From the NCBI GenBank assembly GCA_003151275.1, contig PLXC01000050.1, positions 25,765 through 89,764 on the forward strand: a DNA stretch of 64,000 nt, read 5' to 3'. The DNA comes from Candidatus Melainabacteria bacterium (lineage in GTDB: Bacteria; Cyanobacteriota; Vampirovibrionia; Obscuribacterales; Obscuribacteraceae). Below are positions 53,284-62,421 of this stretch, piece by piece. The notes below the pieces were generated by a model. The model saw only the letters and a program-made list of their open reading frames with translations, made no database searches and had not been told where the DNA came from. The position numbers and the translations under genes were made by a program. The number at the start of each line of letters is the position of its first letter. The stretch's first letter is position 1.

Positions 53284-54537
53284 TTGGCTAAGAGATATCT
53301 GTTCACGTCGGAATCAGTTACGGAAGGTCACCCGGATAAGGTCTGTGACCAAATCTCTGATGCCATCCTTGACACCATATTGGCTCAAGATCCAAAAGGT
53401 CGAGTCGCGGCAGAAGTTTCGGTTTCGACCGGGCTGGTGCTGATCAGCGGCGAAATTAGTGCTGACGCTAATGTCGACTTCCAGGAACTTGTTCGCAACG
53501 TAATTAGAGACATCGGTTATGTAGGTGAAAGTGGAGGCGGCTTCGATGCCAACTCCTGCGCCATTCTAACTGCGGTCAACAAGCAATCTCCGGATATTGC
53601 CAAAGGTGTGACTAACGCGCTAGAGACACGCAGCGACGATGAAAAAGCTGCAGATATCGGTGCTGGCGATCAAGGCATGATGTTCGGCTTTGCTTGCAAC
53701 GAAACACCAGAATTGATGCCCATGCCTATTTCAGCGGCACACAAGCTAGCTCTGCGGCTCTCCGAAGTGCGCAAGAAAGGCATACTGAAATATTTGCGCC
53801 CTGACGGCAAGACGCAAGTCACTGTCGAATACGAAAATGACAAACCAGTGCGCATTGATGCAATCGTTATTTCCACCCAGCATGATCCAGTCATAGACGG
53901 TATTGAAGACAACGATCAAGTGCAGGCGCGTATCGCCGCTGACTTGAAAGCGTATGTAATTCAGCCAGTAATCAAAGAATTGGGAATTCCCACAGATGAC
54001 AAGACCCGCTACTTAATTAATCCATCCGGTAGATTCGTGGTCGGTGGACCTCACGGTGACGCAGGTTTGACAGGTCGCAAGATCATAGTCGACACCTACG
54101 GCGGCTATTCACGCCATGGCGGCGGCGCCTTCTCCGGTAAGGATCCAACCAAAGTTGACCGCTCGGCAGCTTATGCAGCTCGCTACGTGGCTAAAAATAT
54201 CATCGGTGCCGGACTGGCTGACAAATGCGAAGTTCAAATCGCATATGCAATTGGTGTAGCCAAACCAGTTTCGGTTCACGTTACAACTTTCGGCACAGGC
54301 AAATTGCCTGACGAGGAAATTACTGACCTCGTCAATCGTCAATTTGACCTTCGTCCAGCGGCAATCATCAAGACATTTAAGTTGAATGAACTGCCAAAAC
54401 TAAGAGGCGGAAAATTCTATCGCAATGTGGCAGCCTATGGTCACTTTGGTCGGGTTGACCTCGACCTGCCGTGGGAAAAGCTGGATCGCGTCGAAGACTT
54501 GAAAAAAGCGCTAGTAAAGACAGCTAGCGCCAGCTAG
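53284..54537 (+). CDS. metK: S-adenosylmethionine synthetase
   Basis: A 417-residue enzyme that makes S-adenosylmethionine from ATP and methionine. The N-terminus [28 protein letters not shown] is typical, with the ATP-binding EGHPDK block; later [12 protein letters not shown] (hexapeptide loop), [28 protein letters not shown] and [22 protein letters not shown] (P-loop-like Lys) are all present. I use the TTG at 53284 because AGGAG lies eight bases upstream and the protein then starts where homologues do; the longer frame (to 53173) crosses a family A repeat. No adjacent methionine genes. Confidence 0.95.
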   Translation: MAKRYLFTSESVTEGHPDKVCDQISDAILDTILAQDPKGRVAAEVSVSTGLVLISGEISADANVDFQELVRNVIRDIGYVGESGGGFDANSCAILTAVNKQSPDIAKGVTNALETRSDDEKAADIGAGDQGMMFGFACNETPELMPMPISAAHKLALRLSEVRKKGILKYLRPDGKTQVTVEYENDKPVRIDAIVISTQHDPVIDGIEDNDQVQARIAADLKAYVIQPVIKELGIPTDDKTRYLINPSGRFVVGGPHGDAGLTGRKIIVDTYGGYSRHGGGAFSGKDPTKVDRSAAYAARYVAKNIIGAGLADKCEVQIAYAIGVAKPVSVHVTTFGTGKLPDEEITDLVNRQFDLRPAAIIKTFKLNELPKLRGGKFYRNVAAYGHFGRVDLDLPWEKLDRVEDLKKALVKTASAS

Positions 54538-54563
54538 AGCGCGAAATCAATCTAGTTCTGAAT

Positions 54564-54600
54564 CAATCTAGCGATGTTACCTGGTGACATCGTTAGATTG
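54564..54600 (+). terminator. Strong hairpin after metK
   Basis: CAATCTAGCGATGT and ACATCGTTAGATTG form a 14-bp stem (one G-T pair) that extends into the centre (TACC/GGTG), 26 bases after the metK stop. Only a short TCTCT follows, so termination strength is uncertain. The direct repeat AATCAATCTAG occurs at 54545 and 54562. Confidence 0.6.
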
Positions 54601-54697
54601 TCTCTGTAGCTATAATAGCTAGGGAATTGTAGGCGGACCTTGTCTGATGGTTTTCATGAGCGATATTATTCAAGGCATTTTTGGCTTAGAAACGAAC

Positions 54698-54745
54698 CTG
54701 GGAGCGCCGGCATCCTTGCCGGCATCGAAGTGGAGCGAGGGTTCC
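54698..54745. repeat. Degenerate family B element upstream of the cyclase gene
   Basis: It contains the hairpin GCCGGC-ATCCTT-GCCGGC followed by GAAGTGGAGCGAGGGTTCC, which keeps the GAAxTGGAGCG edge of family B. It ends about 27 bases before the FHA-cyclase start, so it lies in that gene's leader. Confidence 0.6.
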
Positions 54746-54771
54746 ATTCGAAGCGAACGCAAAGGCAAGCA

Positions 54772-55734
54772 ATGACGATCGGGCTTATCACCGTAAATCC
54801 GAACTCGCCAGAAAGCTATTCGGTTGAAGTGCAAGAAGGTGAAATCCTCGAGATTGGCCGCAAGCCTGCACCTTCCGGAAAGCGAAAGCTCGTCTTGCCG
54901 TTTCCGGAAGTGTCGGGACAGCATGCTGAGATTCGATGTAAGACTAATGGTTGGACAGTCATTGATTCCGGCAGCACCAACGGGACATCCCTGAATGGTG
55001 CCCGCCTCACCCCAGGCAAAGAATATCCTCTGCGCACAGGCGATGTTGTTCAGATCGCTCAATACGACCTGCTCGTCGCTCCGCCTTCTGACACTTCCTA
55101 TGATGACGAGGAAGATCGCAACCAACAAGATAAGACTCAATTTCGTATCCACTTGATCAATGCCACCATTCTCGTCGGTGACATCAAAGGATTCACGACT
55201 CTTTCAGAACAGTACGCGAACACACCAGGCGTGGTGATGCAGGCCGCGCAAAGCTTTTTTGAAACATTGAAAGAAGAGATTCACAAGAATTATGGACAGT
55301 TGGAAAAAATAGTCGGCGACGCGATCATGGCCTATTGGCACGGTGACGATTCCAAGACTGGAGCAAGCTTGCAAGCGTTTCAGGCTTGCAAAACAGCTTT
55401 GCAGCTGCGAGTGATTTCAAAAGATCTTGCAAAAAATCCAGCGCTCTGGCCGTTCAAAGATCATCCCATGGTATTGGATATGGCGCTGGCGACTGGTCCG
55501 GTTGCAGCCGGCGCTCTGGGTCAAACAGCGAATCCGGCTCTGCTCGGAGATACAGCCAATCTTGTTTTTCGACTGGAGAAATTAATTGGCGACGATCACG
55601 CTGGCGATATTGTGGTTGAGAATGTCACCTACGAATTGGCCAAAGAACATTTCAATTTTGAGCACGTTGGAGAATTCAGTGTCAAGGGTCGACAGCGACC
55701 CGTAGATGTTCACCGATTATTGGGGCTAAAGTAG
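54772..55734 (+). CDS. FHA domain-class III adenylate cyclase
   Basis: A 320-residue cytosolic protein. Residues about 15-105 are an FHA phosphothreonine-binding domain (IGRKP, VSGQHAEI, STNGTSLNG). Residues about 130-320 are a class III cyclase catalytic domain with all key residues: metal-binding Asp137 (VGDIKGFT) and Asp183 (VGDAIMAYW), purine-specifying Lys179 and Asp260 (LLGDTANLVFRLE), and the transition-state Asn and Arg in TANLVFRLE. The Lys/Asp pair indicates ATP as substrate, so cAMP. The ATG at 54772 follows AAAGG. Upstream in-frame sequence is a family B repeat. nagZ follows after four bases. Confidence 0.9.
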   Translation: MTIGLITVNPNSPESYSVEVQEGEILEIGRKPAPSGKRKLVLPFPEVSGQHAEIRCKTNGWTVIDSGSTNGTSLNGARLTPGKEYPLRTGDVVQIAQYDLLVAPPSDTSYDDEEDRNQQDKTQFRIHLINATILVGDIKGFTTLSEQYANTPGVVMQAAQSFFETLKEEIHKNYGQLEKIVGDAIMAYWHGDDSKTGASLQAFQACKTALQLRVISKDLAKNPALWPFKDHPMVLDMALATGPVAAGALGQTANPALLGDTANLVFRLEKLIGDDHAGDIVVENVTYELAKEHFNFEHVGEFSVKGRQRPVDVHRLLGLK

Positions 55735-55738
55735 TTCC

Positions 55739-57298
55739 GTGGCTGACGATGAGAAGCTCAACCAAAGTGTAGGTCGGCTTCTCGTTGCCAGAATTCCCGG
55801 ACTGAAATTAGATCCAGTTTCACAACAGGCGCTCAGCGATGGCACCATAGGTGGTGCTGTGCTTTTCAAAGAGAATGCCCAAGACCTTCAGCAATTACAC
55901 GCGCTGACAACGGCAATCATCAAACACTCGCTTCACGCGCCGGTTCTAACGGTAGATCAGGAAGGAGGCGCTGTTCAACGCTTCGATCATATTTTAACTC
56001 CAATTCCATCAGCGATGGCTTTAGCTGCCTGTGGAGAAGAAGGCACCATCCACCGGGTCTCCAAAATCAACGCCACACAACTTAAGAGCCTGGGGTTCAA
56101 TTGCCTTCTGGCGCCCGTTCTCGACGTCCTTACAAACCCGCTCAACCCGGTTATCGGCACTCGTGCCTTCTCGGATAATCCCCGCAAGGTTTGCGACATT
56201 GGGGCTGAAGTTACCGAAGCAATTACTGAAGGTGGTCTGATCGCTGTCGGCAAACATTTCCCTGGGCACGGCTCCACGCTTGAAGATTCGCATACCGACC
56301 TGGCTGTGAATCCTTTGGACAGCAAAGTTCTGTGGCAAATTGACCTGTTGCCTTTTAGAAATTTGCTACAACAGTTGCCGTCAATTTTAGTCGGGCACAT
56401 CTGGCTCAGCTCAGTTGACCCAGAGCCGCTGCCGGCGACACTTTCGAAGCGTGTAACCCAAGGCATACTGAGAGAATATCTTGGCTATGAAGGATTGATC
56501 ATGACTGATGACATGATCATGAAAGCGATAACAGCCGGATGGGGGCTTGCCGAAGCTTGTGTTATGGCCTTGGAAGCTGGAGCCGACTTACTTTTAGTCT
56601 GCGGAGACATCAAAGAAACAATCGAAGTGCACCATTATATAGTGGATGCGGTCAAGAGTGGAAGACTACCGGAAAGTCGCATTGATGACGCTGTCAGCCG
56701 CATTGATAAGCTCTTTTCAAAACGTCCGAAAGCAGTGACGAAAAAGGGATTAGTGCAATTCCAAAATGAGATGACCTTGCAATTCGATCGCTGCCTGGCC
56801 GCCTCCTGCGCAGCTGTGACAGTGTTGAGGGGTGAAATTCCGCCGATAAACTCCGGCAATTGGGTAGTACTAGTGCCCAATCACGCTCGCTATCCAATGA
56901 ACTTGGTAGACCATTTAAGTGGAATAGCAAAAGAACGATTCAACGCTCTCGAATTTTCGGAAGTTCGCTACAGCATCGACCCTTCGCCTGAAGAAGCGGC
57001 GTCTATTCGCTCTCAATGCAGCGAACGCAACTGCATCTATTTGACCTATCGTTCGCTGACAAACCAGGGACAGATATACCTGGGCTCATTGATCGCCATT
57101 GACGCACGAGAGAAGGTGCAAGTTGCAGTTGATGTGCCATTTGATTGCGTCGGTATGCTGGCATGGGAAAATGCACTCGCCACTTATGACCCTTCCGATC
57201 TGGCGATGAGAGCCCTGGCTAAGATTTTGCTGGGAGAATTCACACCGGTCGGAAGTTGCCCGGTCAGTCTGGAGTTGCATGTCACGAGTAATCGCTAG
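55739..57298 (+). CDS. nagZ: Beta-N-acetylhexosaminidase (GH3, NagZ-like)
   Basis: A 519-residue glycoside hydrolase family 3 protein. Typical blocks: VLTVDQEGGAVQRF, GFNCLLAPVLDVL, KHFPGHGSTLEDSHTDL (Lys172-His173 and the catalytic-loop His177), LVGHIWLSSVDP and the nucleophile block LIMTDDMIM (Asp257/258). NagZ removes N-acetylglucosamine from anhydromuropeptides in wall recycling. About 170 residues beyond residue 345 form a C-terminal domain that cytosolic proteobacterial NagZ lacks but Gram-positive-type enzymes have. No signal peptide is seen. The GTG start is four bases after the cyclase stop, so the two are co-transcribed. Confidence 0.88.
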   Translation: MADDEKLNQSVGRLLVARIPGLKLDPVSQQALSDGTIGGAVLFKENAQDLQQLHALTTAIIKHSLHAPVLTVDQEGGAVQRFDHILTPIPSAMALAACGEEGTIHRVSKINATQLKSLGFNCLLAPVLDVLTNPLNPVIGTRAFSDNPRKVCDIGAEVTEAITEGGLIAVGKHFPGHGSTLEDSHTDLAVNPLDSKVLWQIDLLPFRNLLQQLPSILVGHIWLSSVDPEPLPATLSKRVTQGILREYLGYEGLIMTDDMIMKAITAGWGLAEACVMALEAGADLLLVCGDIKETIEVHHYIVDAVKSGRLPESRIDDAVSRIDKLFSKRPKAVTKKGLVQFQNEMTLQFDRCLAASCAAVTVLRGEIPPINSGNWVVLVPNHARYPMNLVDHLSGIAKERFNALEFSEVRYSIDPSPEEAASIRSQCSERNCIYLTYRSLTNQGQIYLGSLIAIDAREKVQVAVDVPFDCVGMLAWENALATYDPSDLAMRALAKILLGEFTPVGSCPVSLELHVTSNR

Positions 57299-57345
57299 GA
57301 TCGAGTAATCGCTAGTGTATGCTAGGTCTAGAGCAGGAGGTGCGA

Positions 57346-57531
57346 ATGGCTGATTTGAGAACAAAAGGCGAAGAGTGGCGTGCACGCATCTTTAAGATGA
57401 TTCTGTTTTTCGGAATCATGGGCATGGTCGTGCTGTGCCTCGGGGTTGCTCTACTAAGCAAGACCTTCGCGGAGATTCTGGCGCCAGAGCCTGCACCGAA
57501 ACCCGCTGCCTCAGGCACGACGGCGCACTAA
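57346..57531 (+). CDS. Small single-pass membrane protein
   Basis: A 61-residue protein starting at an ATG six bases after a near-perfect AGGAGGT. It has a charged N-terminus (MADLRTKGEEWRARIF), one membrane helix (MILFFGIMGMVVLCLGVALL) and a Pro/Ala tail (APEPAPKPAASG). The strong ribosome site makes translation likely. No family recognised. It follows nagZ by 47 bases on the same strand and is followed by a family B repeat. Confidence 0.7.
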   Translation: MADLRTKGEEWRARIFKMILFFGIMGMVVLCLGVALLSKTFAEILAPEPAPKPAASGTTAH

Positions 57532-57591
57532 TTCGATCAATTGGTGCCAGCCAACGGCGACCATTTCGTACAACACCTATAATTACGAGGA

Positions 57592-57701
57592 GGCTAGAAT
57601 AGCCGCGCTTGTATATGTTCACTACTTTGCCTAGAAATGGAGCGAGGGACTCCAGTCCCGCCCCAAACTGATGGGCGGCTAGAATAGCCGCGCTCCATTT
57701 C
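57592..57701. repeat. Family B element plus fused half copy
   Basis: A full unit at 57634-57701 is bounded by GAAATGGAGCG and CGCTCCATTTC. Inside are GGGACTCCAGTCCC and GGCTAGAATAGCC as terminal hairpins, with CCCGCC/GGGCGG pairing in the centre. A half copy, GGCTAGAATAGCCGCGCT, precedes it at 57592-57609. It lies between the convergent small membrane protein and secreted peptide genes. Confidence 0.9.
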
Positions 57702-57759
57702 GTCCGTGCCACCGCTCATAGTGGCAAATCGAATTACATGTGATCGCGAGCATGCCCCG

Positions 57760-58008
57760 CTAAGGTCTGCTCGGACTTGACGTGTTTGAGTCGCGTTGAT
57801 AAATGCCTTTAGGCAAGTATTCCGCATCGTGGCTAAATTTAGAAAGATCGGCTATGTCGGACCGTACTGCCTCGATGTCTTGAGTCCGCTGCTCGGATTG
57901 GGCAAAGTTTCTTGAAGATGTTTTGTCTGGTACTTGTGCAAATGACATAGAAGGAACTGCTAAGAACATCAATGCGCTGAGAAAAAGCGCCACCCTAATA
58001 CGATTCAT
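57760..58008 (-). CDS. Small secreted hypothetical protein
   Basis: An 82-residue protein. GGGAGGCGGGTT precedes the ATG at 58008, and a clear signal peptide follows (MNRIRVALFLSALMFLAVP, SMSFAQ). The mature part is about 55 residues, polar and without Cys (SRNFAQSEQRTQDIEAVRSD). No family recognised. It lies about 85 bases upstream, in the reverse direction, of nothing related; the next gene on the strand ends at 58093 upstream. Confidence 0.6.
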   Translation of the reverse strand: MNRIRVALFLSALMFLAVPSMSFAQVPDKTSSRNFAQSEQRTQDIEAVRSDIADLSKFSHDAEYLPKGIYQRDSNTSSPSRP

Positions 58009-58092
58009 AACCCGCCTCCCGGATACCTGAGCTGACAATACTTTAGTTGTCCGCGGCAGCCAAAAGGTTCCCGAAACAGGCGAGGAAATTTG

Positions 58093-59697
58093 TTAAGGTC
58101 TGTACAAAGAGCTGAATAGCACGATGGGAATGCCCTTTTCACGAGAGGTTTTCTTGGCCTCAACAGCGGCGCCCAACAGAGCTCCTAACGACTGTCCATC
58201 TTGTGGAATGCCGGCGACACCCAGGGCAATAGAAAGATCAGCACTGTTTTCCGCACCACCTATAGTGCTTCCACGAACAACCTCGACAAGCCGATTGGCA
58301 AAAAATGTGGCGCCCTGAACATCTGTATGCGGTAGAATCACACCAAACTCGAATGTTCTGAAATGACCGAGCCAGTCTATGTCTCGCTTCACCGATTCAA
58401 CTAAATCTGTTAACCCTTGCACTGCATTTCCAGCGATCGGCTCCGGGCCCTTGTCCTTATTCACCATCACATCGAATATAACAAGTGTAAAAGGCCAACG
58501 CGTATACTCAAAGCGAACGAATTCTTGTTCGAGAAAATGCAGGAACAGTGGAAACGTCAGCATCCCTGTCTCCGGGCGCAATATTGTCTTTTTGGCCGCT
58601 TGCACTAAAGCTTGATCCACACCAATTTCTTCCAGGGCAGATTGCTTGGCCGCCAGAGTTGGCTTGTCTGACATTTCAACCAACTGGCATGAGATCAGGT
58701 TGTACATAATCGGCACCCACTGTGCTTTGGCGAGCGGGCGCACCCTAAGTATGTCCGCGAAGGTACGACGATGATCAACCAGCTGGTAGAGTTGTTTCTG
58801 CACAGTCATATCAATCGGTGCGGCATCGCGCAAAGCGCCTTCGAACTCAGCTTCCGAAATGTTAGGATACTTTCTTAGCAAATACGAACTAAGCTTCAAT
58901 CCTCGCTTAGTTAAAAATTGGTGCTGATCGACAAGTGCCGCACCTTCCATCAAAATGCCTTCCAAGCGTCGATGGATACTGCGCTCAGGCGTGCGTTCCA
59001 TCGGAATAAATTGGAACTGACCCTCGTCCCAAGTCAACAATTCCATGATTGCAGCGTCACCACTTGATTCCATCGACGCCGCGTGAACAGGAACACCCTC
59101 TTCAAAATAGATAGTGACGTCGTAGTCATTGTCTGTGACTGACAGTTGCCCGGTCATTTTGGTCATGCTAATGGATTGCAAGACCCCCGAGACTTGCATT
59201 TCCTTCAAGTTGCCTTGCAAAGACGAAGCAGTCGCAGATCTCGTCTTCTCTAAGCTGAGAACCGGCGCCGGTGTGGCGCTCACTCTGGGCTCGGGGGCAA
59301 CACCGCGACTATGAGCCTCTTTTTCGATTTCGGAGCGCACCAGATCGCTTAAATCAGCGAAGCTCGTCTGCTGGGGAGCTGTTTGCTGCACAGCGCCACC
59401 GCTCGATTCCATCCAAACAAGATTGTTGATTAACTCCAAATCCCCAGTTAGATGCGTCCATACAACCACTGAGTGTATGGACAGACCGGTCGTCAGAGTC
59501 CATTCCGGAACACCGTTATCAGTGCATGAAAGCGTATACAGGGCTTGAGTGGTTGTGTGCACCCATGGTAGTTGAAACGAGTTTCCAGGCTGACCCTGCG
59601 CCATCGTAAGCAACCGACGCAGGTCGCCTTCGCCCGGGTTGGTTCCGTCAGGCAAAATCGGTAGCTTGGTGACTTTTTTCGCGGATGGTCTGTTCAT
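58093..59697 (-). CDS. DUF4388 protein with degenerate GGDEF-like domain
   Basis: A 534-residue cytosolic protein. Residues about 160-255 are a DUF4388/PATAN domain (LQGNLKEMQVSGVLQSISMTKMTGQLSV, IYFEEGVPVHA, ELLTWDEGQFQF). Residues about 365-534 have the layout of a GGDEF domain: LRPETGMLTFPLFLHFLEQEF (the usual DxLTGLxNR site), VIFDV, then GHFRTFEFGVILPHTD where the GGDEF signature should be. The signature is replaced (RTFEF), so c-di-GMP synthesis is unlikely and a sensory or scaffold role more probable. No ribosome site is visible before ATG. Third DUF4388 protein of the window. Confidence 0.78.
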   Translation of the reverse strand: MNRPSAKKVTKLPILPDGTNPGEGDLRRLLTMAQGQPGNSFQLPWVHTTTQALYTLSCTDNGVPEWTLTTGLSIHSVVVWTHLTGDLELINNLVWMESSGGAVQQTAPQQTSFADLSDLVRSEIEKEAHSRGVAPEPRVSATPAPVLSLEKTRSATASSLQGNLKEMQVSGVLQSISMTKMTGQLSVTDNDYDVTIYFEEGVPVHAASMESSGDAAIMELLTWDEGQFQFIPMERTPERSIHRRLEGILMEGAALVDQHQFLTKRGLKLSSYLLRKYPNISEAEFEGALRDAAPIDMTVQKQLYQLVDHRRTFADILRVRPLAKAQWVPIMYNLISCQLVEMSDKPTLAAKQSALEEIGVDQALVQAAKKTILRPETGMLTFPLFLHFLEQEFVRFEYTRWPFTLVIFDVMVNKDKGPEPIAGNAVQGLTDLVESVKRDIDWLGHFRTFEFGVILPHTDVQGATFFANRLVEVVRGSTIGGAENSADLSIALGVAGIPQDGQSLGALLGAAVEAKKTSREKGIPIVLFSSLYRP

Positions 59698-59954
59698 TAA
59701 GTCGGGTTCAACCTGGGCTGCCGGTGGGCTATACGGACTTCATACCATGATCTCAAGGGAAATAGCAGAGCAGAAACAGCAATACATTAATCGCCGCATA
59801 ATTAGACGATTTTACCTGGAACGGACCTGAATAAATCGAAGTGTGCCCAAAAAAAGTTCAAATTAGGGCGATTTTTCAGCGGCCGGAGATGCTAGAGCGC
59901 CAAAAACCGGATACAGATTAATGCACCAAATTCGGTATCGTCCAGCATCCAGAG

Positions 59955-60716
59955 TTAAGAACCGCTGGAAGGTTTCTCACCAGGTTCAATCACTTCGACA
60001 ACCATTGGCACGTTGTCATCGACTTGCGTTTTCGCTCCATCATCCACAATCAGTTTTGGTGCCGGATTAGCAGCGGCTCCCATTTTCGCTTTCAAAGCAG
60101 CCAGCTCGTCTTCCATCTCAATGTGCTTGTCTAGTTGTTTAAACTTGTCGTCAACAGCACCTCCGCCATTGAGCTCTCGAATCGCTTCGGCTCTGGCTTC
60201 TTTCTCGTTGATTTTTTGCTCCCACTTGTCCATTCCTGCACCACCAGTCTTAGACATCAGGTCATTGGCCTTGACCACGGCGTCACCAGCCTTGACGCGA
60301 CTAATCATGTCCCCTTTGCGGTTCTGGAATTCGCGCAGTTTGGCTTCCACTTCTCCGTATTGACCCTTGAGATTGGCAGTGTTTATCTTTTGACTATCGA
60401 GTTGAGTTTGCAGCCCCTGAACAACCTGATTTAAGTCGCGTCTTTTCTCCAGACATTGTTTGGCTATATCATCATTACCAGCGCCAACAGCGACTGCTGC
60501 TCGTTTCTCCCACGATGCCACTTCTTCCGTATTCTTTTGAATTTGCTTCTCAAGCATTTTTTCGTTCTGCAGAGAACTTGTCATCGCTTCTCGCAACTTT
60601 TTGACACCGGTTTCCAATTCATTTTGAGCCTGCTCCGCCAAAACTTCAGGCGTTTCTAGTTGACTCATGCCCTTGTTAAACACAGCATTCATAATATTTT
60701 TGAGACGATCAAACAT
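59955..60716 (-). CDS. PspA/Vipp1 (IM30) family membrane-stress protein
   Basis: A 253-residue ESCRT-III-like protein. The N-terminus MFDRLKNIMNAVFNKGMSQLETPEVLAEQAQNEL is the amphipathic helix and first hairpin of PspA/Vipp1, and the rest is long coiled coil (KLREAMTSSLQNEKMLEKQIQKNTEEVASWEKRA, then LRDF-like KLREFQNRKGDMISRVKAGDAV). Family members form rods and rings that repair or remodel membranes. An acidic tail (VDDNVPMVVEVIEPGEKPSSGS) follows. The ATG at 60716 has AAGGAG ten bases upstream. It stands alone; no psp or lia regulators are nearby. Confidence 0.88.
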   Translation of the reverse strand: MFDRLKNIMNAVFNKGMSQLETPEVLAEQAQNELETGVKKLREAMTSSLQNEKMLEKQIQKNTEEVASWEKRAAVAVGAGNDDIAKQCLEKRRDLNQVVQGLQTQLDSQKINTANLKGQYGEVEAKLREFQNRKGDMISRVKAGDAVVKANDLMSKTGGAGMDKWEQKINEKEARAEAIRELNGGGAVDDKFKQLDKHIEMEDELAALKAKMGAAANPAPKLIVDDGAKTQVDDNVPMVVEVIEPGEKPSSGS

Positions 60717-60819
60717 CAGCCAGTTACTCCTTACACGGACGGCCAACACCATGATAGCAGTAGTTATTCGCCTGCATCATGCAGCAACGATCCATTTTAA
60801 ATGAGAGCTCACGTCCGCG

Positions 60820-61542
60820 CTACGGGGTTGACAGGGCGCTGCGGATGATTGGCATCCAAGCGGCATAGCCTGCGGGCAACATATGTAGATGATCCGGTCC
60901 AAAATATTCTGATTTCAACTGGCCGTCGCCATCGAGCATCACTGGGACCACGTCAATGTAGTGCAATTTCGGATTTGCCTTAATATATTCGCGAATCAGG
61001 GCGTTGCCGCTATCAAACTCAGCTTGTTTGGCTAGTCTGCTCGGCGCCACACTCATGGAAATGAAATAGATATCAGAGTCGGGAACGTCTTTGTGCACTG
61101 CCTGGACAAAGCGCACGAAATCCGCGCAGACTTGCGTGCCCGAGTGCCCCTCGGCTATATCATTGGTGCCTGCATAAAAAACAATTTTTGACGGATGATA
61201 CTTCGCTACCAGGCGCTTCTCGTAATAATTGATTTCAGGAATTGTGGAACCTCCGAAACCGCGATTAATAGCATGAAGGTCACTGAAATCTTGTTCTAGT
61301 GTTTTCCAATGGACAAAAGTAGAACTGCCAATGAACAGAGTTTGTCCGGAGACGTGCGGACTAGCCTTTTCCTCAGATTCAAATGCCCTGATTTCAGGTT
61401 CGAATCGATCCAAAGGATAAGTGGCGTATGACTCGGCGGAAGGGAAACATATTAACTGCCCAAACAGCACCACTAAAAAGATCAACGATAACAGACGGAG
61501 ATCTGAAATTAGCGCAGAATTTGCAGATTTTGGACGGGACAT
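60820..61542 (-). CDS. Exported SGNH/GDSL hydrolase
   Basis: A 240-residue hydrolase with an N-terminal membrane anchor or signal (LRLLSLIFLVVLFGQLICF). SGNH blocks are in order: block I TLFIGSSTFVHW (Ser), block II NRGFGGSTIPEI (Gly), block III FYAGTNDIAEG (Asn), block V DHLHMLPAGYAAW (Asp-His). This is the pattern of lipase/esterase and wall-acetylesterase-type enzymes; substrate unknown. The ATG at 61542 is used; only a weak ribosome site is visible and the frame is open to 61602. It differs from the other SGNH-like protein at 9172 in keeping all four blocks. Confidence 0.86.
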   Translation of the reverse strand: MSRPKSANSALISDLRLLSLIFLVVLFGQLICFPSAESYATYPLDRFEPEIRAFESEEKASPHVSGQTLFIGSSTFVHWKTLEQDFSDLHAINRGFGGSTIPEINYYEKRLVAKYHPSKIVFYAGTNDIAEGHSGTQVCADFVRFVQAVHKDVPDSDIYFISMSVAPSRLAKQAEFDSGNALIREYIKANPKLHYIDVVPVMLDGDGQLKSEYFGPDHLHMLPAGYAAWMPIIRSALSTP

Positions 61543-61648
61543 TTTCACAATCACCGCAGGTAGTATCGCCACTTCGTTATCCGCATACGCAATAAACAGC
61601 AATTGGGCAGAAAACGTGTGCCTACCCTACCTACTCCAGTTGACTGGG

Positions 61649-62224
61649 TCAGCCGATGCCGCCCGTTACGCGCAGGCGCACATTTTGTTCGAAGCTGGGA
61701 TCATCCATATCGTGCATTGCCTGTCGGTGAAATTCGGGATTGCGAACCGCAAAATCTAAGGCTTGATCCTCACTTTGATCTTTTAAAGCACTGAAAAGCT
61801 CAGGTGTTGGATTGAGAGACATCATCTGATTGATCTGATCCACATCTGTATTCATGCCCTTAATAGCGGCCGCACTGCCGCCAATCGTAGAAGCTTCCAC
61901 CCCTGTAATTGCTGCGCCGCCCTTTTCACCGCTCGTCAGAGTCAGTTGCGGCAGTCCGTCACAACTATCCGATTTTCTTCCCTGGAATGCCTCTCTTGAG
62001 CGGGTGCTAGTCAAAAGCCCGTCGGCTTGTTGCTGCAATGGACACGGCTGCCGGTCAGATCCCCAACGTGCCTCTGGCTCAAACGACCGAAACGGCGACT
62101 GATTTGAGTTCTTATATGGAGATGCTGCTGAAGCGTACATAGTTGGCGACACTTTCCCTAATTCTGTTTTCAGATTATTCCTAGCCGTTGTTACCAAAAG
62201 ATTTCTAAGTAATGATGTCCGCAT
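61649..62224 (-). CDS. Hypothetical protein, 191 residues
   Basis: No family recognised. The N-terminal 60 residues are basic and low in hydrophobicity. The middle is Gly/Ala/Ser-rich (GEKGGAAITGVEASTIGGSAAAIKG), and the C-terminal 70 residues look folded and helical (DVDQINQMMSLNPTPELFSALKDQSEDQALDFAVRNPEFHRQAM). There is no ribosome site before the first ATG or before ATG 62140, so the start is uncertain. The C-terminal part is the more convincing protein sequence. Confidence 0.5.
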   Translation of the reverse strand: MRTSLLRNLLVTTARNNLKTELGKVSPTMYASAASPYKNSNQSPFRSFEPEARWGSDRQPCPLQQQADGLLTSTRSREAFQGRKSDSCDGLPQLTLTSGEKGGAAITGVEASTIGGSAAAIKGMNTDVDQINQMMSLNPTPELFSALKDQSEDQALDFAVRNPEFHRQAMHDMDDPSFEQNVRLRVTGGIG

Positions 62225-62421
62225 GTCTATAGTGGGGGAAATACGAAATGACGCATGCTATTGCGCCCGCAAGGCTGACCCGCCATCTGAGACGCGTCAT
62301 AGCACTATTCTAAGTTGTGGATAGCACCAAAGGGTAGACGAAGCGCACACCCATGCACCTCGTCCACCGCCCCTGAGTAAGAGTATTTAGTGCACCATGA
62401 TCGTTGGTGCGGATTCCAAAC

